This document shows positions 14,525 to 22,550 of a DNA stretch of 25,567 nucleotides, one piece after another. The notes under the pieces are model-generated. The model ran no database searches, was not told where the DNA came from, and worked only from the letters and a program-made list of their open reading frames with translations. The DNA comes from a virus: the IMG/VR virus record IMGVR_UViG_3300035684_000076, positions 1 through 25,567 of that record; one strand, given 5' to 3'. Within the stretch, counting starts at the first letter, position 1. Every line of letters begins with the position of its first letter. The position numbers were made by a program, and so were the translations under genes.

Positions 14525-14968
14525 ATGAGCTACCGCGTCGCCCACGTTGAAGCCATACACGTCACCGCCGCTGCAGGCACGGCGCTGACGAATGCCAATA
14601 AACTGGAGGGCCTCAAGAGCTTTCCCGTCACCACCGCGACGACTCTCGTCGAGCAGCAGCACCTCAACTCCGATGGCTGGAGTCGACACGTCCCCACCTG
14701 GAAGTCCGCGAGCGGGAGCCTGTCTGGAGAGGTGAAGGCGGGCAGCGCGACTCAGGCCATCCTCCAGACGGCGGACGACAACAGCACGCCATTCTTCGTG
14801 CACGTCATTGAGAACGCCTCGGCGGCGCCGGGCGCAAAGATGGGCAGGCGCTACGAGATGGTTATTGAATCCAGCGAGGAACCCCACGAGGCCGGCGGAC
14901 TCGTGACGTTCAACTACAGCGTGAAGGTGAACGGCCCTCCTGTCGACATCCTCGCGCCCAACCCCTGA
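14525..14968 (+). CDS. Major tail tube protein
   Basis: 147 residues, beta-rich. Segments: HVEAIHVTAAAGTALTNANK, LKSFPVTTATTLVEQQHLNS, HVPTWKSASGSLSGEVKAGS, RYEMVIESSEEPHEAGGLVT, FNYSVKVNGPPVDIL. The order of strands and the final symmetrical strand fit siphovirus tail tube subunits, which polymerise into the tube around the tape measure. It lies immediately upstream of the frameshifting tail assembly chaperone, exactly where this gene is found in lambda-like tails. GAGGAAACC precedes the ATG. Confidence 0.78.
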   Translation: MSYRVAHVEAIHVTAAAGTALTNANKLEGLKSFPVTTATTLVEQQHLNSDGWSRHVPTWKSASGSLSGEVKAGSATQAILQTADDNSTPFFVHVIENASAAPGAKMGRRYEMVIESSEEPHEAGGLVTFNYSVKVNGPPVDILAPNP

Positions 14969-15021
14969 CGTTTCACCTTTCCACGGGTCGATCATTACCT
15001 CTCACACCAGGACATCAAGAC

Positions 15022-15432
15022 ATGGACTCTCTCAAGGCAAAGCTGGGCAGCGCGGTATGGCGAAAGTGGAAGGATGTCGCCGTTGAGGTGGATGGCGAGT
15101 TGTTCCCGGTCGTCATCCGCAAGGCGCCTCCGGGTGTTGCGGTGCTGGTGCTGGACGAGGCCAGGAAGGCGGGGGACCTCAACGCCGAGAACGAGGCAGC
15201 GAACGAGCTGGCTGGGCTGCGACTGCTGGCGCGCATGGTGGCGACGGTGCTCTTCGCACAGGGTGCTGTGCGCCCCCTCTTCGACCGCAACAACCCGGAG
15301 GACCTCGCCACCGTCCAGACGGCACCATGGCTGATGGACCTGCGCGACGACTGCGTGGCCGCGCTCGGCGCCACCGGCGCCGCCCTGGAGAAGCTCAAGG
15401 GAAACTCCGAGGCGACCCCGACCGGGCAATAG
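15022..15432 (+). CDS. Tail assembly chaperone, short form (gpG-like)
   Basis: 136 residues, mostly helical after a small N-terminal beta unit (VAVEVDGELFPVVIRKAPPG). Helices include LDEARKAGDLNAENEAANEL, AGLRLLARMVATVLFAQGAV, RPLFDRNNPEDLATVQ. Tail assembly chaperones coat the tape measure before tube polymerisation and are absent from the virion. The gene lies between tail tube and tape measure genes. Near its 3' end is a slippery heptamer in the correct phase with a downstream stem, so part of translation should continue in the -1 frame. The zero-frame stop (15430-15432) lies in the loop of that stem. Confidence 0.85.
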   Translation: MDSLKAKLGSAVWRKWKDVAVEVDGELFPVVIRKAPPGVAVLVLDEARKAGDLNAENEAANELAGLRLLARMVATVLFAQGAVRPLFDRNNPEDLATVQTAPWLMDLRDDCVAALGATGAALEKLKGNSEATPTGQ

Positions 15433-15635
15433 AGGTCAGGGTCGCACGACTCCAGGGGTGGACGGAGCAGGAGACGCAGGCGCAATCGCTGGAGTGGATT
15501 CTCACTCTTGCGGCGGATCACATTCTGGAGTCCGAAGAGAGCGAGCGGCGCGCCGGCAGGCCGAGTCCTGGCGCCGCGCCCCATGCGGCCCAGAAGGCGG
15601 AAACCATCGAGTACCGCCTGAAGCCGAAAAGGTGA
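15022..15635 (+). CDS. Tail assembly chaperone, -1 frameshift product (gpGT-like)
   Basis: Predicted fusion of the short chaperone with the -1 frame. After slippage at G GGA AAC (15399-15405) decoding continues as KLRGDPDRAIEVRVARLQGW, then TEQETQAQSLEWILTLAADH, ending in YRLKPKR at TGA 15633-15635, seven bases before the tape measure ATG. The total is about 204 residues. The extension has no ribosome site of its own: its only in-frame ATG (15327) is deep inside the first gene. In lambda the equivalent G-T fusion recruits tail tube protein to the chaperone-coated tape measure. The Trp/Gln/Glu-rich helical extension is typical of such T domains. Confidence 0.85.
15399..15445 (+). other. Programmed -1 frameshift site with stem-loop
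   Basis: Slippery G GGA AAC (15399-15405) is in phase with zero-frame codons GGA and AAC. Six bases later a stem begins: 15412-15423 pairs with 15434-15445, 12 positions with a single C-A mismatch, ten-base loop. Heptamer phase, six-base spacer and stem size match classical -1 frameshift stimulators. Confidence 0.9.
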
Positions 15636-15641
15636 AATGTC

Positions 15642-18296
15642 ATGAGCGGCGGTGGGCTGAAGGTCGGCGATTTATACGTCTCCGTCTCGGCAAGCATTGG
15701 CGAGATGGTGAAAACCCTGCGGCAGGCTGTCGACGCCATTGAGGATGCGGCGGACGACATCGAAGGCCATCTCTCGAAGGCCTCCGCGGCCCTCGGCGAT
15801 ATGGCCGAGGGGCTCTTGTCCATGGCCGGTTTGGCGGCGGCCGCCTTCGTCACGGGCGCCGAGTCCAGCAAGCCCATGAAGGACAGCCTGGATGAGCTCA
15901 CCGGCACGCTCCGGACGCTCTCCGTGGAGGTGGGTAGCCTCTTCACCCCACTGGTGAAGGAGATGACGGCGGCGGTGAAATACGCGGTGGCCTACTGGCG
16001 CAACCTGGACGACGGGTTGAAGGCCACCATCGTCTCGACGGTGCGGAGCGCGGCCGTTTTCGGCGGGCTCGCCCTCGCCCTCTCCCGGGCATTCGTCTTC
16101 GTGAAGAGCTTCGCCGAAGGCGCCGTGGTGGCGGTTCGCACCCTCAGGTTCCTCGGCACCTCCATCATGGCCGCGGGGCCGCTCTTCACGGGCCTGGGTG
16201 CAGCCATTCAGAAGGCGGGCTGGGCGCTCGTCTACCTGCAACAGGCAACGGTGGGAGACAGTCTCGCGAAACTTTCCGCGAGCGCCACCGCGCTGACTGG
16301 GTCGCTGCGAAACGTCCCCGCCACCATCGGCAACGTGGGTGATGCATTCAGGGCGCTCGGCCCCAAGATTCTGGCGGTGGGGCTCCCGGTGCTCGCCCTC
16401 ACCGCGGCGGTCGCGGCCCTCGTACTGCTCGCGGGCAGCCTCTACAAGAATTGGGATGACCTGAAGTACCTCGTCAGCGAGTCGACGGCTGGCATCGTGG
16501 ACTCCCTCTCCCAGCTTGGGGAGACGGCGGCGCGGTTCTTCAGCAACCTCTGGTCTGGCTTCAAGGGGTTTATTCTCTCGGCGGCGGCCGTCCTGCTTGA
16601 GCAGGTGGCGAGCAAGATGCGTGCATTCGCCCGGTTCCTCGCGCCTGTGACGAGCGCGTTGAAAATGAGGGAGACCACCAAGGCACTACAGGATGTGCAG
16701 AACCTCACCGGGCAGCAGATGGTGAGCGCCATCGTCTCGGGCGCCACGGAGGCGGGAGACTACCTCGTCGGCGCAGCGAAGGAGTCGGCGCAGGCATTGG
16801 CGGACCAAACGAAGAATCTGCGCAAGGGAATCGTCTACGGGTTGAAGAGCAGCGCCGATGGGGCGGCGGAGATGGGCCTCGCGCTCAAGAAGGCCCTCGG
16901 CCTCGACGAACTGATGTCCCACGCACAGTCCATCTTCGGCCGGTTCACCGATGCTGCGCCCACTCAGGCGCAGGTGGCCGCGGTGGGCACTACCGGAACG
17001 ACTGGGGACACGGAGAAGAAAGCCGAAGAGCTCGCCAAGGCGATCCAGGAAATTTCTGGCGGCCTACTGGAGGCGGCGCGCGTCACCGGGAAGTGGCAGG
17101 CCGAGACGGCGAAGCTCGCGCGCGAGGGGCTCGCTTCAGTGCGTGACGTAGTGGGAGGCCTCGTCGCCACGGCTGTCGCCTCCTACGAGAGCAGCGAGAA
17201 GGGGAAGAAGCTCGCCGACGCGATTGTGTCCGCCAGCGAAGGCCTGCTTGGCACCCTCCGGGGGCGACTCGGCGAGGTGACGAGCTTTCTCGACACGGCC
17301 ATTCAGGGATTCACCGCGGGCGGCCCACTGGGCGGCGCACTCGCCATGTTGGGGGATCTCCTCACCAGGTCAGAGGGCTTCCAGGCCCTGGTGGAAATGC
17401 TCAATGAAATCATCCAGGCCGCCGCAGACGCCCTGGGTGGCTTCCTCGTTTCGCTCCAGCCTCTGATGGGCGCGGTGGGGCTTGTGGTGGACGCTCTGTT
17501 TCGGAGCATCGGCCCTCTGCTCAACATACTGGGCGAGGCGCTACAGCCGCTGGTGCCCATCCTGGTGCTGGTCGCGGAGTTGCTAGGCGTTTTCGAGCCC
17601 GTCATCGCGCTGCTGACAGAGGCGCTCAAGCTTTTCCTCCTGCCCCTCAATCTCCTGAAGGACGTCATCGTCAACGTCGTCTTCGTCGCAATCAAATACG
17701 TGGCGCTCGGGTTTCTCTACGTGGCCAAGGGCCTGGCCACTGCGTGGAATGGCATCCTGGGCGCGATTCAGGGGGTATTCCGCGCACTGGGCAGCATCAA
17801 GATTCTGGGAGGCAAGCCGCTTGGATTTCTCAATGACTGGGCCGACAGTCTGGAGGGCTCGAAGCTCTCCATGGACGGACTCAACGCAAGCATCGCCGAG
17901 CTCAACAACATGACGCGCGAGTCCGCGACGGCGAAGGCCCAGGAGGCCGCGGCGGTGTTGCGTAACCGCGAGGCGCTGGACAAGGCGACCGAGTCCCTCA
18001 CCAACGTGCCCAGCGGATGGAAGGTGGCGCTCGCTCGCTTCGATGCGCAGAACGCGCGCGGCGCCTCGCCCGCGCTCCCTGCCTCCACACCTGGCCCGCC
18101 CATGGCGCCCGTGTCCCCCGTGACGGTTGCGCAGCCCGCGGCCCCGGCGGCGCCCATTCAAATCGGAACCATAAACGTCTCCGCCCGCGATGAGCGGGAG
18201 GCGCTCTCGGCGCTGGAGCGCAAGTTGGACGACATGGCCTTCCGCGCCCGTGGCTCGCGAGGGCAACCCGGGCGCTATGCCAATGGGGGGCTGTAA
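15642..18296 (+). CDS. Tail tape measure protein
   Basis: 884 residues, the longest coding frame of the tail block, directly after the chaperone. The N-terminus is helical and coiled (VSASIGEMVKTLRQAVDAIE). Several hydrophobic, membrane-like stretches follow: about 63-80 (LSMAGLAAAAFVTG), 250-265 (LPVLALTAAVAALVLLAG), and a long one between about 600 and 720 (VPILVLVAELLGVFEPVIAL, VIVNVVFVAIKYVALGFLYV). These are typical of tape measures that must enter the host envelope. The C-terminus is Pro/Ala-rich, then ends in a short coiled coil (EREALSALERKLDDM). Its length suggests a tail of medium size, by the general rule that tape-measure length scales with the tail. No lysozyme or peptidase motif seen. 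ATG after AAGGTGA; the stop overlaps the next start (TAATG). Confidence 0.9.
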   Translation: MSGGGLKVGDLYVSVSASIGEMVKTLRQAVDAIEDAADDIEGHLSKASAALGDMAEGLLSMAGLAAAAFVTGAESSKPMKDSLDELTGTLRTLSVEVGSLFTPLVKEMTAAVKYAVAYWRNLDDGLKATIVSTVRSAAVFGGLALALSRAFVFVKSFAEGAVVAVRTLRFLGTSIMAAGPLFTGLGAAIQKAGWALVYLQQATVGDSLAKLSASATALTGSLRNVPATIGNVGDAFRALGPKILAVGLPVLALTAAVAALVLLAGSLYKNWDDLKYLVSESTAGIVDSLSQLGETAARFFSNLWSGFKGFILSAAAVLLEQVASKMRAFARFLAPVTSALKMRETTKALQDVQNLTGQQMVSAIVSGATEAGDYLVGAAKESAQALADQTKNLRKGIVYGLKSSADGAAEMGLALKKALGLDELMSHAQSIFGRFTDAAPTQAQVAAVGTTGTTGDTEKKAEELAKAIQEISGGLLEAARVTGKWQAETAKLAREGLASVRDVVGGLVATAVASYESSEKGKKLADAIVSASEGLLGTLRGRLGEVTSFLDTAIQGFTAGGPLGGALAMLGDLLTRSEGFQALVEMLNEIIQAAADALGGFLVSLQPLMGAVGLVVDALFRSIGPLLNILGEALQPLVPILVLVAELLGVFEPVIALLTEALKLFLLPLNLLKDVIVNVVFVAIKYVALGFLYVAKGLATAWNGILGAIQGVFRALGSIKILGGKPLGFLNDWADSLEGSKLSMDGLNASIAELNNMTRESATAKAQEAAAVLRNREALDKATESLTNVPSGWKVALARFDAQNARGASPALPASTPGPPMAPVSPVTVAQPAAPAAPIQIGTINVSARDEREALSALERKLDDMAFRARGSRGQPGRYANGGL

Positions 18297-19087
18297 TGGC
18301 GTTGCTGACGCTCAACGGGGTGGAACTCCTGTGCACGGCGTCCGAGTGGGAGCCCATTCGCCTCGGAGACGTGGCGCGCTCGCTCAACGGCGCCCCCCGG
18401 GACATGGCCCGGGTGCGCAAGGCCGACTACCGCTTCACCTCCCCCCTCCTGACGCTGGCAGCGGCAGAGGCCTGGCGCGGGCTCATCGAGGGAGAGGGAC
18501 ACACTCTGAGCTTCGAGGACACCACGACGGCCGGCTCGTACCTCTGGACGTCCCGCGTCGCGGTACCCAGCAGCATTTCCTCCTCCCCCGCGCCCGCCCG
18601 CAGCACCAGCACGAAGAAGCACGGGGCCGCCTCCCTCCACCTCCCCAGCCTCGCCGAGGTGCGGTGGGCGCTGGGGCTGGGCGCCACGTGGACGCTGCTG
18701 GCCTGGGAGTGGGTGGGTGGCGCATGGGGGCACTGGTGCCTCCGGAGCGACGGGGCGAGCTGGTACAACGGCGTGCTCGACGCCGGCTCGCTCGCCGGGC
18801 AGCTTGGCGTCTCCTCCGGAGAGCTCGTCCTGGCAGGCACGGGCGGCACCGGCCGGTACTTCGACGAAGTGGTTGCGCTGCCCTACTCGGTGGTGAATGC
18901 CTGGGTGCCGGCGCTCTACGCCTTCCACCAGGTACAGGCGTGGCCCGCCCTTCCTTATGTCCATGCGGGTGGGGCTCGCCTCCCCGCGGGCGGGCTGGTG
19001 GCAGTGGGTCGCGCCGGCTCGGGGCGCACGGTGCCGTTGCTTGACGAGTCCGGGGAAACCTTCGACTTCACCCTCTACGGCGCCTGA
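18296..19087 (+). CDS. Distal tail-like protein
   Basis: 263 residues of beta-rich sequence with many aromatic residues (ATWTLLAWEWVGGAWGHWCL). Begins LLTLNGVELLCTASEWEP, a start reminiscent of distal tail (Dit) proteins in which a short beta strand names the gene product's ring domain; later YDEVV-like FDEVVALPYSVVNAWVPALY and TGRYF. It is placed between tape measure and hub genes, where the Dit ring that joins tube and tip is encoded. One-base overlap with the tape measure stop shows coupling. Role by position and fold impression; no diagnostic motif. Confidence 0.6.
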   Translation: MALLTLNGVELLCTASEWEPIRLGDVARSLNGAPRDMARVRKADYRFTSPLLTLAAAEAWRGLIEGEGHTLSFEDTTTAGSYLWTSRVAVPSSISSSPAPARSTSTKKHGAASLHLPSLAEVRWALGLGATWTLLAWEWVGGAWGHWCLRSDGASWYNGVLDAGSLAGQLGVSSGELVLAGTGGTGRYFDEVVALPYSVVNAWVPALYAFHQVQAWPALPYVHAGGARLPAGGLVAVGRAGSGRTVPLLDESGETFDFTLYGA

Positions 19088-19091
19088 GTCA

Positions 19092-19099
19092 CCCCTTCT
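19092..19099 (+). repeat. Leader motif CCCCTTCT, 7 bases before ATG
   Basis: Leader-motif copy before the tail hub gene (ATG 19107); spacer CCCGGGC, no Shine-Dalgarno. Confidence 0.5.
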
Positions 19100-19106
19100 C
19101 CCGGGC

Positions 19107-21551
19107 ATGCGCCTACTCTCCTCCGTTCAAGCGAAGCTGCTGGCGTGCCCCACGGGCTTCACCGCCCGGGGCCGCGTCCGTGTCCAGGGCCCGGCCAGCA
19201 CGTGGTATGACCTCACCAACTTCCTCGGGCGCGACTTCCTCGAGGAGGTCACCGTCGACGAGTCGCTCGACGCGCCGGTGGGCCAGGCGACGGTGCGCCT
19301 GCTGCGCGAGGTACATGGACTCTCCCTCGCCCCCTTCGTCACCGACTCGCCCGCCAACAACCTCGGCGGCGCCTACTCGCCCCTGTTGCAACTCGGCCGC
19401 ACCTTCCGGGTGGAGGTGGGGCTGGCCCCGTCCGGCATGGAGCCGGGTGCCTCGGACTGGCTGCCCCTCTTCCTGGGCCGCATCGACGAGGTGGACAGCG
19501 GCCCCGCCGTCCTCACCTTCACCGGCCGGGACTACCTGGGCGGCGCGCTGCAGGATGTCTACATCGAGCAGGAGCACACCTACGGCAGCACCGCGGGCGT
19601 GCCCCTCCAGACGGTGTGTCAGGCCATCCTCACCGACGCGGGCCTGGGCAGCGTCGGACTCTACACGCCGACGGACCCCGCCTGGAGCCTGGGCCCCTAC
19701 AAGCAGGACGTCGAGCCCGTGATGGACGCGCTCAGCAAGTTGGCCACCGCACGCGGCTGGGAGGTGCGGCAGAAGCTGCGGCCGGACACCAGTGACTGGG
19801 GCCTGTGGCTGTGGGGCCCGGACAGGGCCGCCACCGCGGCCTCGTGGGTGTACACCGCCAGTGACTACCAGGAGGTGGGGCAGCTCTCCACCGCCCTCGG
19901 CGACATCCGGACGGCGGTGGAGGTGGTGTTCTCCGACCACTCGGACCTCGATGCCGCCCTCCAGCCGAAGCGAAAGACGGTGCGCAGGGAGAATGCCACC
20001 GCCACCGCGAGCTATGGACTCACCCCTCCCGGCGGTGGCCCCCCGGTGCCCCGCTTCATGCGCCTCGCCGAAGGCGCGACGTCCAACATTCGCACCCTCG
20101 CAGAGGCTGAGCGCCTCGCCGACGCCGCCCTGGCGGACCTCTCGGACGGCACCGCCACGGTACTGGTGGAGGTGGCGCACCACCCCGCGCTCGATCTGGC
20201 GGACCTTGTGCAGCTCGCCGCGAACGGCGTGAATTTCACCGCCGCGCAGACGCTCGCCGTCCGCCAGCTCACCCACACCCTGAGCAGCTCGAGCGCTCGC
20301 ACGCGCCTGGCTCTCAAAGGCAAGCCCGCGCTGTCGCCGCGCACGTGGCTCGACATGGAGGCTCGCCCTGGCATCGCCCCCGCCGCGCCCTTCACCGGGC
20401 CCGCCGCACCCTCGGGGCTCGCGGTAACGAACACCGTCTCCGGCGCCGCGCTGCTCTTCACCGCCCCCAGTACCGGCCCCGAGGCCGACAGCTATGAGCT
20501 CCACGTGGGCACCTCCGCCGGCTTCGCCCTCTCCAGCGCCACCCTCAAGGCGGTGAGCAGCTCCACGCGCTTCGATGTGAGCGGCTTGGTGGCCGGGGGT
20601 GCCTACTGGGCCCGAGTGCGAAGCCGGGATAAGAAGGGCAACGTGGGTCCCGCTTCAGATGAGGTGTCCCTGGCTCCGAGATATGTCAGTCCGAGCTTGC
20701 TTCTGCCCAACGTGACGGAGGCGGTAATTCCGCGTAACTCGGACTTCGAGGCACACACAAACACACTTGCTCCACCTGATGCATGGTCTCTTAGTGACGA
20801 CGCGATATGGGGTGTAGACAGCGATACCGAGACGTCCACCGGATTTGTTTTCAGTGGGAAGCGGAGCGTCCGCCTCTTCGGGACGGGCGTCCCATTCATT
20901 CAGTCTCAGGCATTCACGGTGCGCCCGGGAGACAAGCTCGTCGCCAGCGCGCTCGTCCTCATTCCCGCGCCGCAGAACACGTCACATACGGCACGCTTGA
21001 TTGTTTTTTGGCTCAACGCAAACCTCGAATACATAACGGAAACGATTGCGTCCGCAACATATTCTGCTCCCACGAACGACTGGCAGACACTTGGCATCAG
21101 AGCGCGGCCGGTGACTGTGCCTGCGGCTGCTCGATACGCTCGACTAGCTGTTCAGAAAGACACGGCAGGGATAAACTACTCCGTTTACGTAGACTCGACG
21201 CGCGTCGTCACTCTCCCCAGCACCTTTCTCTGGCGCTACCCAACTCTGGAGGCCACCAACGGCTGGACCTACGTAAGCGGAAGGGCGCCACCGCGGTACA
21301 GGGTGTCTGCCTTGGGGGAGATCATGATGTCGGGTTCGGTAACCGGTGGCGGCACCAACTCTGTTATTCTTTACATAGACAGCGGTGACCGCCCTGGTTT
21401 TGACGCGGACTTTTCGGTGGTCGGCAATGGCAATAATCCTGCGGCCATTCGAATATCCGCCAGCACTGGAGCGGTCACCCTGACATCTGGATTTGGCCCT
21501 TTGAGCTTTGATGGTGTGAAATTCTACGCGGAGCCAGCGGGCACGCTATAG
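19107..21551 (+). CDS. Tail hub / receptor-binding protein with FN3 domain
   Basis: 814 residues. About 1-420 resembles a tail hub or baseplate protein: WYDLTNFLGRDFLEEVTVDE, FLGRIDEVDSGPAVLTFTGR, then LATARGWEVRQKLRP and an extended beta region. About 435-522 is a fibronectin type III domain (AAPSGLAVTNTVSGAALLF, DSYELHVGTS, GLVAGGAYWARVRSRDKKGN). Residues about 525-814 form one or two beta-sandwich-like modules (NSDFEAHTNTLAPPDAWSLS, FSGKRSVRLFG, ARYARLAVQKDTAG) resembling carbohydrate-binding modules of tail tips. The DNA for this last part (after about 20690) is much less GC-rich: 31, 26 and 31 G/C in the 60-base lines at 20761, 21001 and 21361, against 44 at 19501. Start at ATG 19107 is supported by the leader motif; the frame is open further upstream but overlaps the previous gene. 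Confidence 0.8.
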   Translation: MRLLSSVQAKLLACPTGFTARGRVRVQGPASTWYDLTNFLGRDFLEEVTVDESLDAPVGQATVRLLREVHGLSLAPFVTDSPANNLGGAYSPLLQLGRTFRVEVGLAPSGMEPGASDWLPLFLGRIDEVDSGPAVLTFTGRDYLGGALQDVYIEQEHTYGSTAGVPLQTVCQAILTDAGLGSVGLYTPTDPAWSLGPYKQDVEPVMDALSKLATARGWEVRQKLRPDTSDWGLWLWGPDRAATAASWVYTASDYQEVGQLSTALGDIRTAVEVVFSDHSDLDAALQPKRKTVRRENATATASYGLTPPGGGPPVPRFMRLAEGATSNIRTLAEAERLADAALADLSDGTATVLVEVAHHPALDLADLVQLAANGVNFTAAQTLAVRQLTHTLSSSSARTRLALKGKPALSPRTWLDMEARPGIAPAAPFTGPAAPSGLAVTNTVSGAALLFTAPSTGPEADSYELHVGTSAGFALSSATLKAVSSSTRFDVSGLVAGGAYWARVRSRDKKGNVGPASDEVSLAPRYVSPSLLLPNVTEAVIPRNSDFEAHTNTLAPPDAWSLSDDAIWGVDSDTETSTGFVFSGKRSVRLFGTGVPFIQSQAFTVRPGDKLVASALVLIPAPQNTSHTARLIVFWLNANLEYITETIASATYSAPTNDWQTLGIRARPVTVPAAARYARLAVQKDTAGINYSVYVDSTRVVTLPSTFLWRYPTLEATNGWTYVSGRAPPRYRVSALGEIMMSGSVTGGGTNSVILYIDSGDRPGFDADFSVVGNGNNPAAIRISASTGAVTLTSGFGPLSFDGVKFYAEPAGTL

Positions 21552-21584
21552 GGTCGCGTTGCGCCGACACCGCACTGACGTGGA

Positions 21585-21893
21585 TTAGCGTTGGGTCCAT
21601 CCGATGATGGTGCCGTTGGACAGAAAAAACACGAGGGGGTACTCGCACCTCCAGGCCGTTCGATCCGATGGGCAGTGCTGGACCTCGGCCGAGGTTCGGT
21701 ATCGCCACATTCCATAGCAGGCGTTCATCGTCGTCTCGACGGTCGAGTACGCCTTCCCGGCAAAGCCCCCCGGGTCACACCCACCGACCGCGGCGGACGC
21801 GCCGTCCGGATTGGGCATGGCCTCTGGGGCCGACCCACAACCCAGCACAGCGCAGCAACCGGCAACCAGACCCATCTTCAGCATCTTCGTCAC
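21585..21893 (-). CDS. Small lipoprotein, possible lysogenic conversion product
   Basis: About 102 residues. Lipoprotein signal MGLVAGCCAVLGCGS: a hydrophobic core and lipobox VLGC. The mature part is small, with further Cys (GGCDPGG, NACYGMW, QHCPSDR, WRCEYP) that could form two disulfides, and ends in FFLSNGTIIGWTQR. Start taken at GTG 21893 behind GGGAGGG; ATG 21884 also possible. It is convergent with the tail hub gene (34-base gap) and has a candidate promoter of its own. Base composition (35 G/C of 60 at 21601) is lower than most of the window, like the tail tip beside it. Small prophage lipoproteins next to tail genes often block receptors or DNA entry of related phages; that role is inferred. 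Confidence 0.65.
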   Translation of the reverse strand: MTKMLKMGLVAGCCAVLGCGSAPEAMPNPDGASAAVGGCDPGGFAGKAYSTVETTMNACYGMWRYRTSAEVQHCPSDRTAWRCEYPLVFFLSNGTIIGWTQR

Positions 21894-21915
21894 GAACCCT
21901 CCCAGGCTCGCTGCG

Positions 21916-21943
21916 ACTCTACCACCCAGCGGCGACGTAACAA
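21916..21943 (-). promoter_or_regulatory. Candidate sigma-70-type promoter for the lipoprotein gene
   Basis: Minus strand TTGTTA (21943-21938) and TAGAGT (21921-21916) with a 16-base spacer, ending about 22 bases before the GTG at 21893. Moderate match to TTGACA/TATAAT. It would allow expression from the lysogen independent of the late operon. Confidence 0.35.
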
Positions 21944-22047
21944 CCCCAAGGACGCGATGTTGGTTGCCTCCAGCGCCGGGGCGCCGCACCGGAGCACCCC
22001 AGTCCTCGCCCGACCCTCCGTCGACGCCGAAGCGGAGTGGCTTGCGG

Positions 22048-22335
22048 TCACACCCTCACGCATCGAGCGCAGTCCACCGCCCAGCGCTTGCCGCGAGCCT
22101 GGGCGCCCCTGTCCTCCACCAGGCGCAGGTACCCCGCCTGAGCAGGCACCCATGTGCCGCACCGCGAGCAGGACGCGGCCCGTCGGTTGGGGCGGAAGCG
22201 GGCCGGCGCCGTCGCGCACGCCGGCTCTGGGTGGGAGAGCCCCAGCGCGCTGGTGAAGTCGGCGTACTCTCCCTTGCGGACGAGCCGGCCGCAGGCCCTG
22301 CAGGCGCCGTCCTTCTTGGTGACGATTAGTGGCAC
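22048..22335 (-). CDS. Small zinc-ribbon-like protein
   Basis: 95 residues from GTG 22335 with AAGGAG six bases upstream. Three CxxC pairs: CRAC (12-15), CSRC (56-59) and CARC (89-92), plus Cys40, enough for one or two zinc sites. Segments KKDGACRACGRLVRKGEYAD, AGYLRLVED and KRWAVDCARC suggest a compact DNA- or RNA-associated ribbon. Longer in-frame starts (to 22554) run through the preceding gene and look non-coding. It overlaps the upstream Cys-rich gene by ten bases, so translation is probably coupled. No known family recognised. Confidence 0.65.
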   Translation of the reverse strand: MPLIVTKKDGACRACGRLVRKGEYADFTSALGLSHPEPACATAPARFRPNRRAASCSRCGTWVPAQAGYLRLVEDRGAQARGKRWAVDCARCVRV

Positions 22336-22550
22336 GGGCAACTCCTTCGGCACTCGGTGCACAGCAGGAGTGCCAGCATGTCCACGCACTGCCACCGCCG
22401 GCAGGCGATGCACTGGCGGCGCGTCTTGCACCCTCCCTCCCAGAAGGCCTCGGCGCACGGCATGGCGCGAGGGTGGTAGACGACCTGGCCGTCCGACAAC
22501 TCGCCCGGCTCGAAGATGACGGCGGCCGGCTCCGACGGATGCGCCTTCAC
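22326..22550 (-). CDS. Small Cys-rich protein
   Basis: 74 residues from GTG 22550, overlapping the sigma-like gene's stop as GTGA. N-terminal half: AVIFEPGELSDGQVVYHPRA. C-terminal half has many Cys: CAEAFWEGGC, CIACRRWQCV, CTECRRSCPCH, consistent with zinc binding. It is the middle gene of a three-gene cluster (sigma-like, Cys-rich, zinc ribbon) likely made together. The product may help the regulator or the polymerase, but nothing in the sequence proves this. Confidence 0.6.
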   Translation of the reverse strand: MKAHPSEPAAVIFEPGELSDGQVVYHPRAMPCAEAFWEGGCKTRRQCIACRRWQCVDMLALLLCTECRRSCPCH

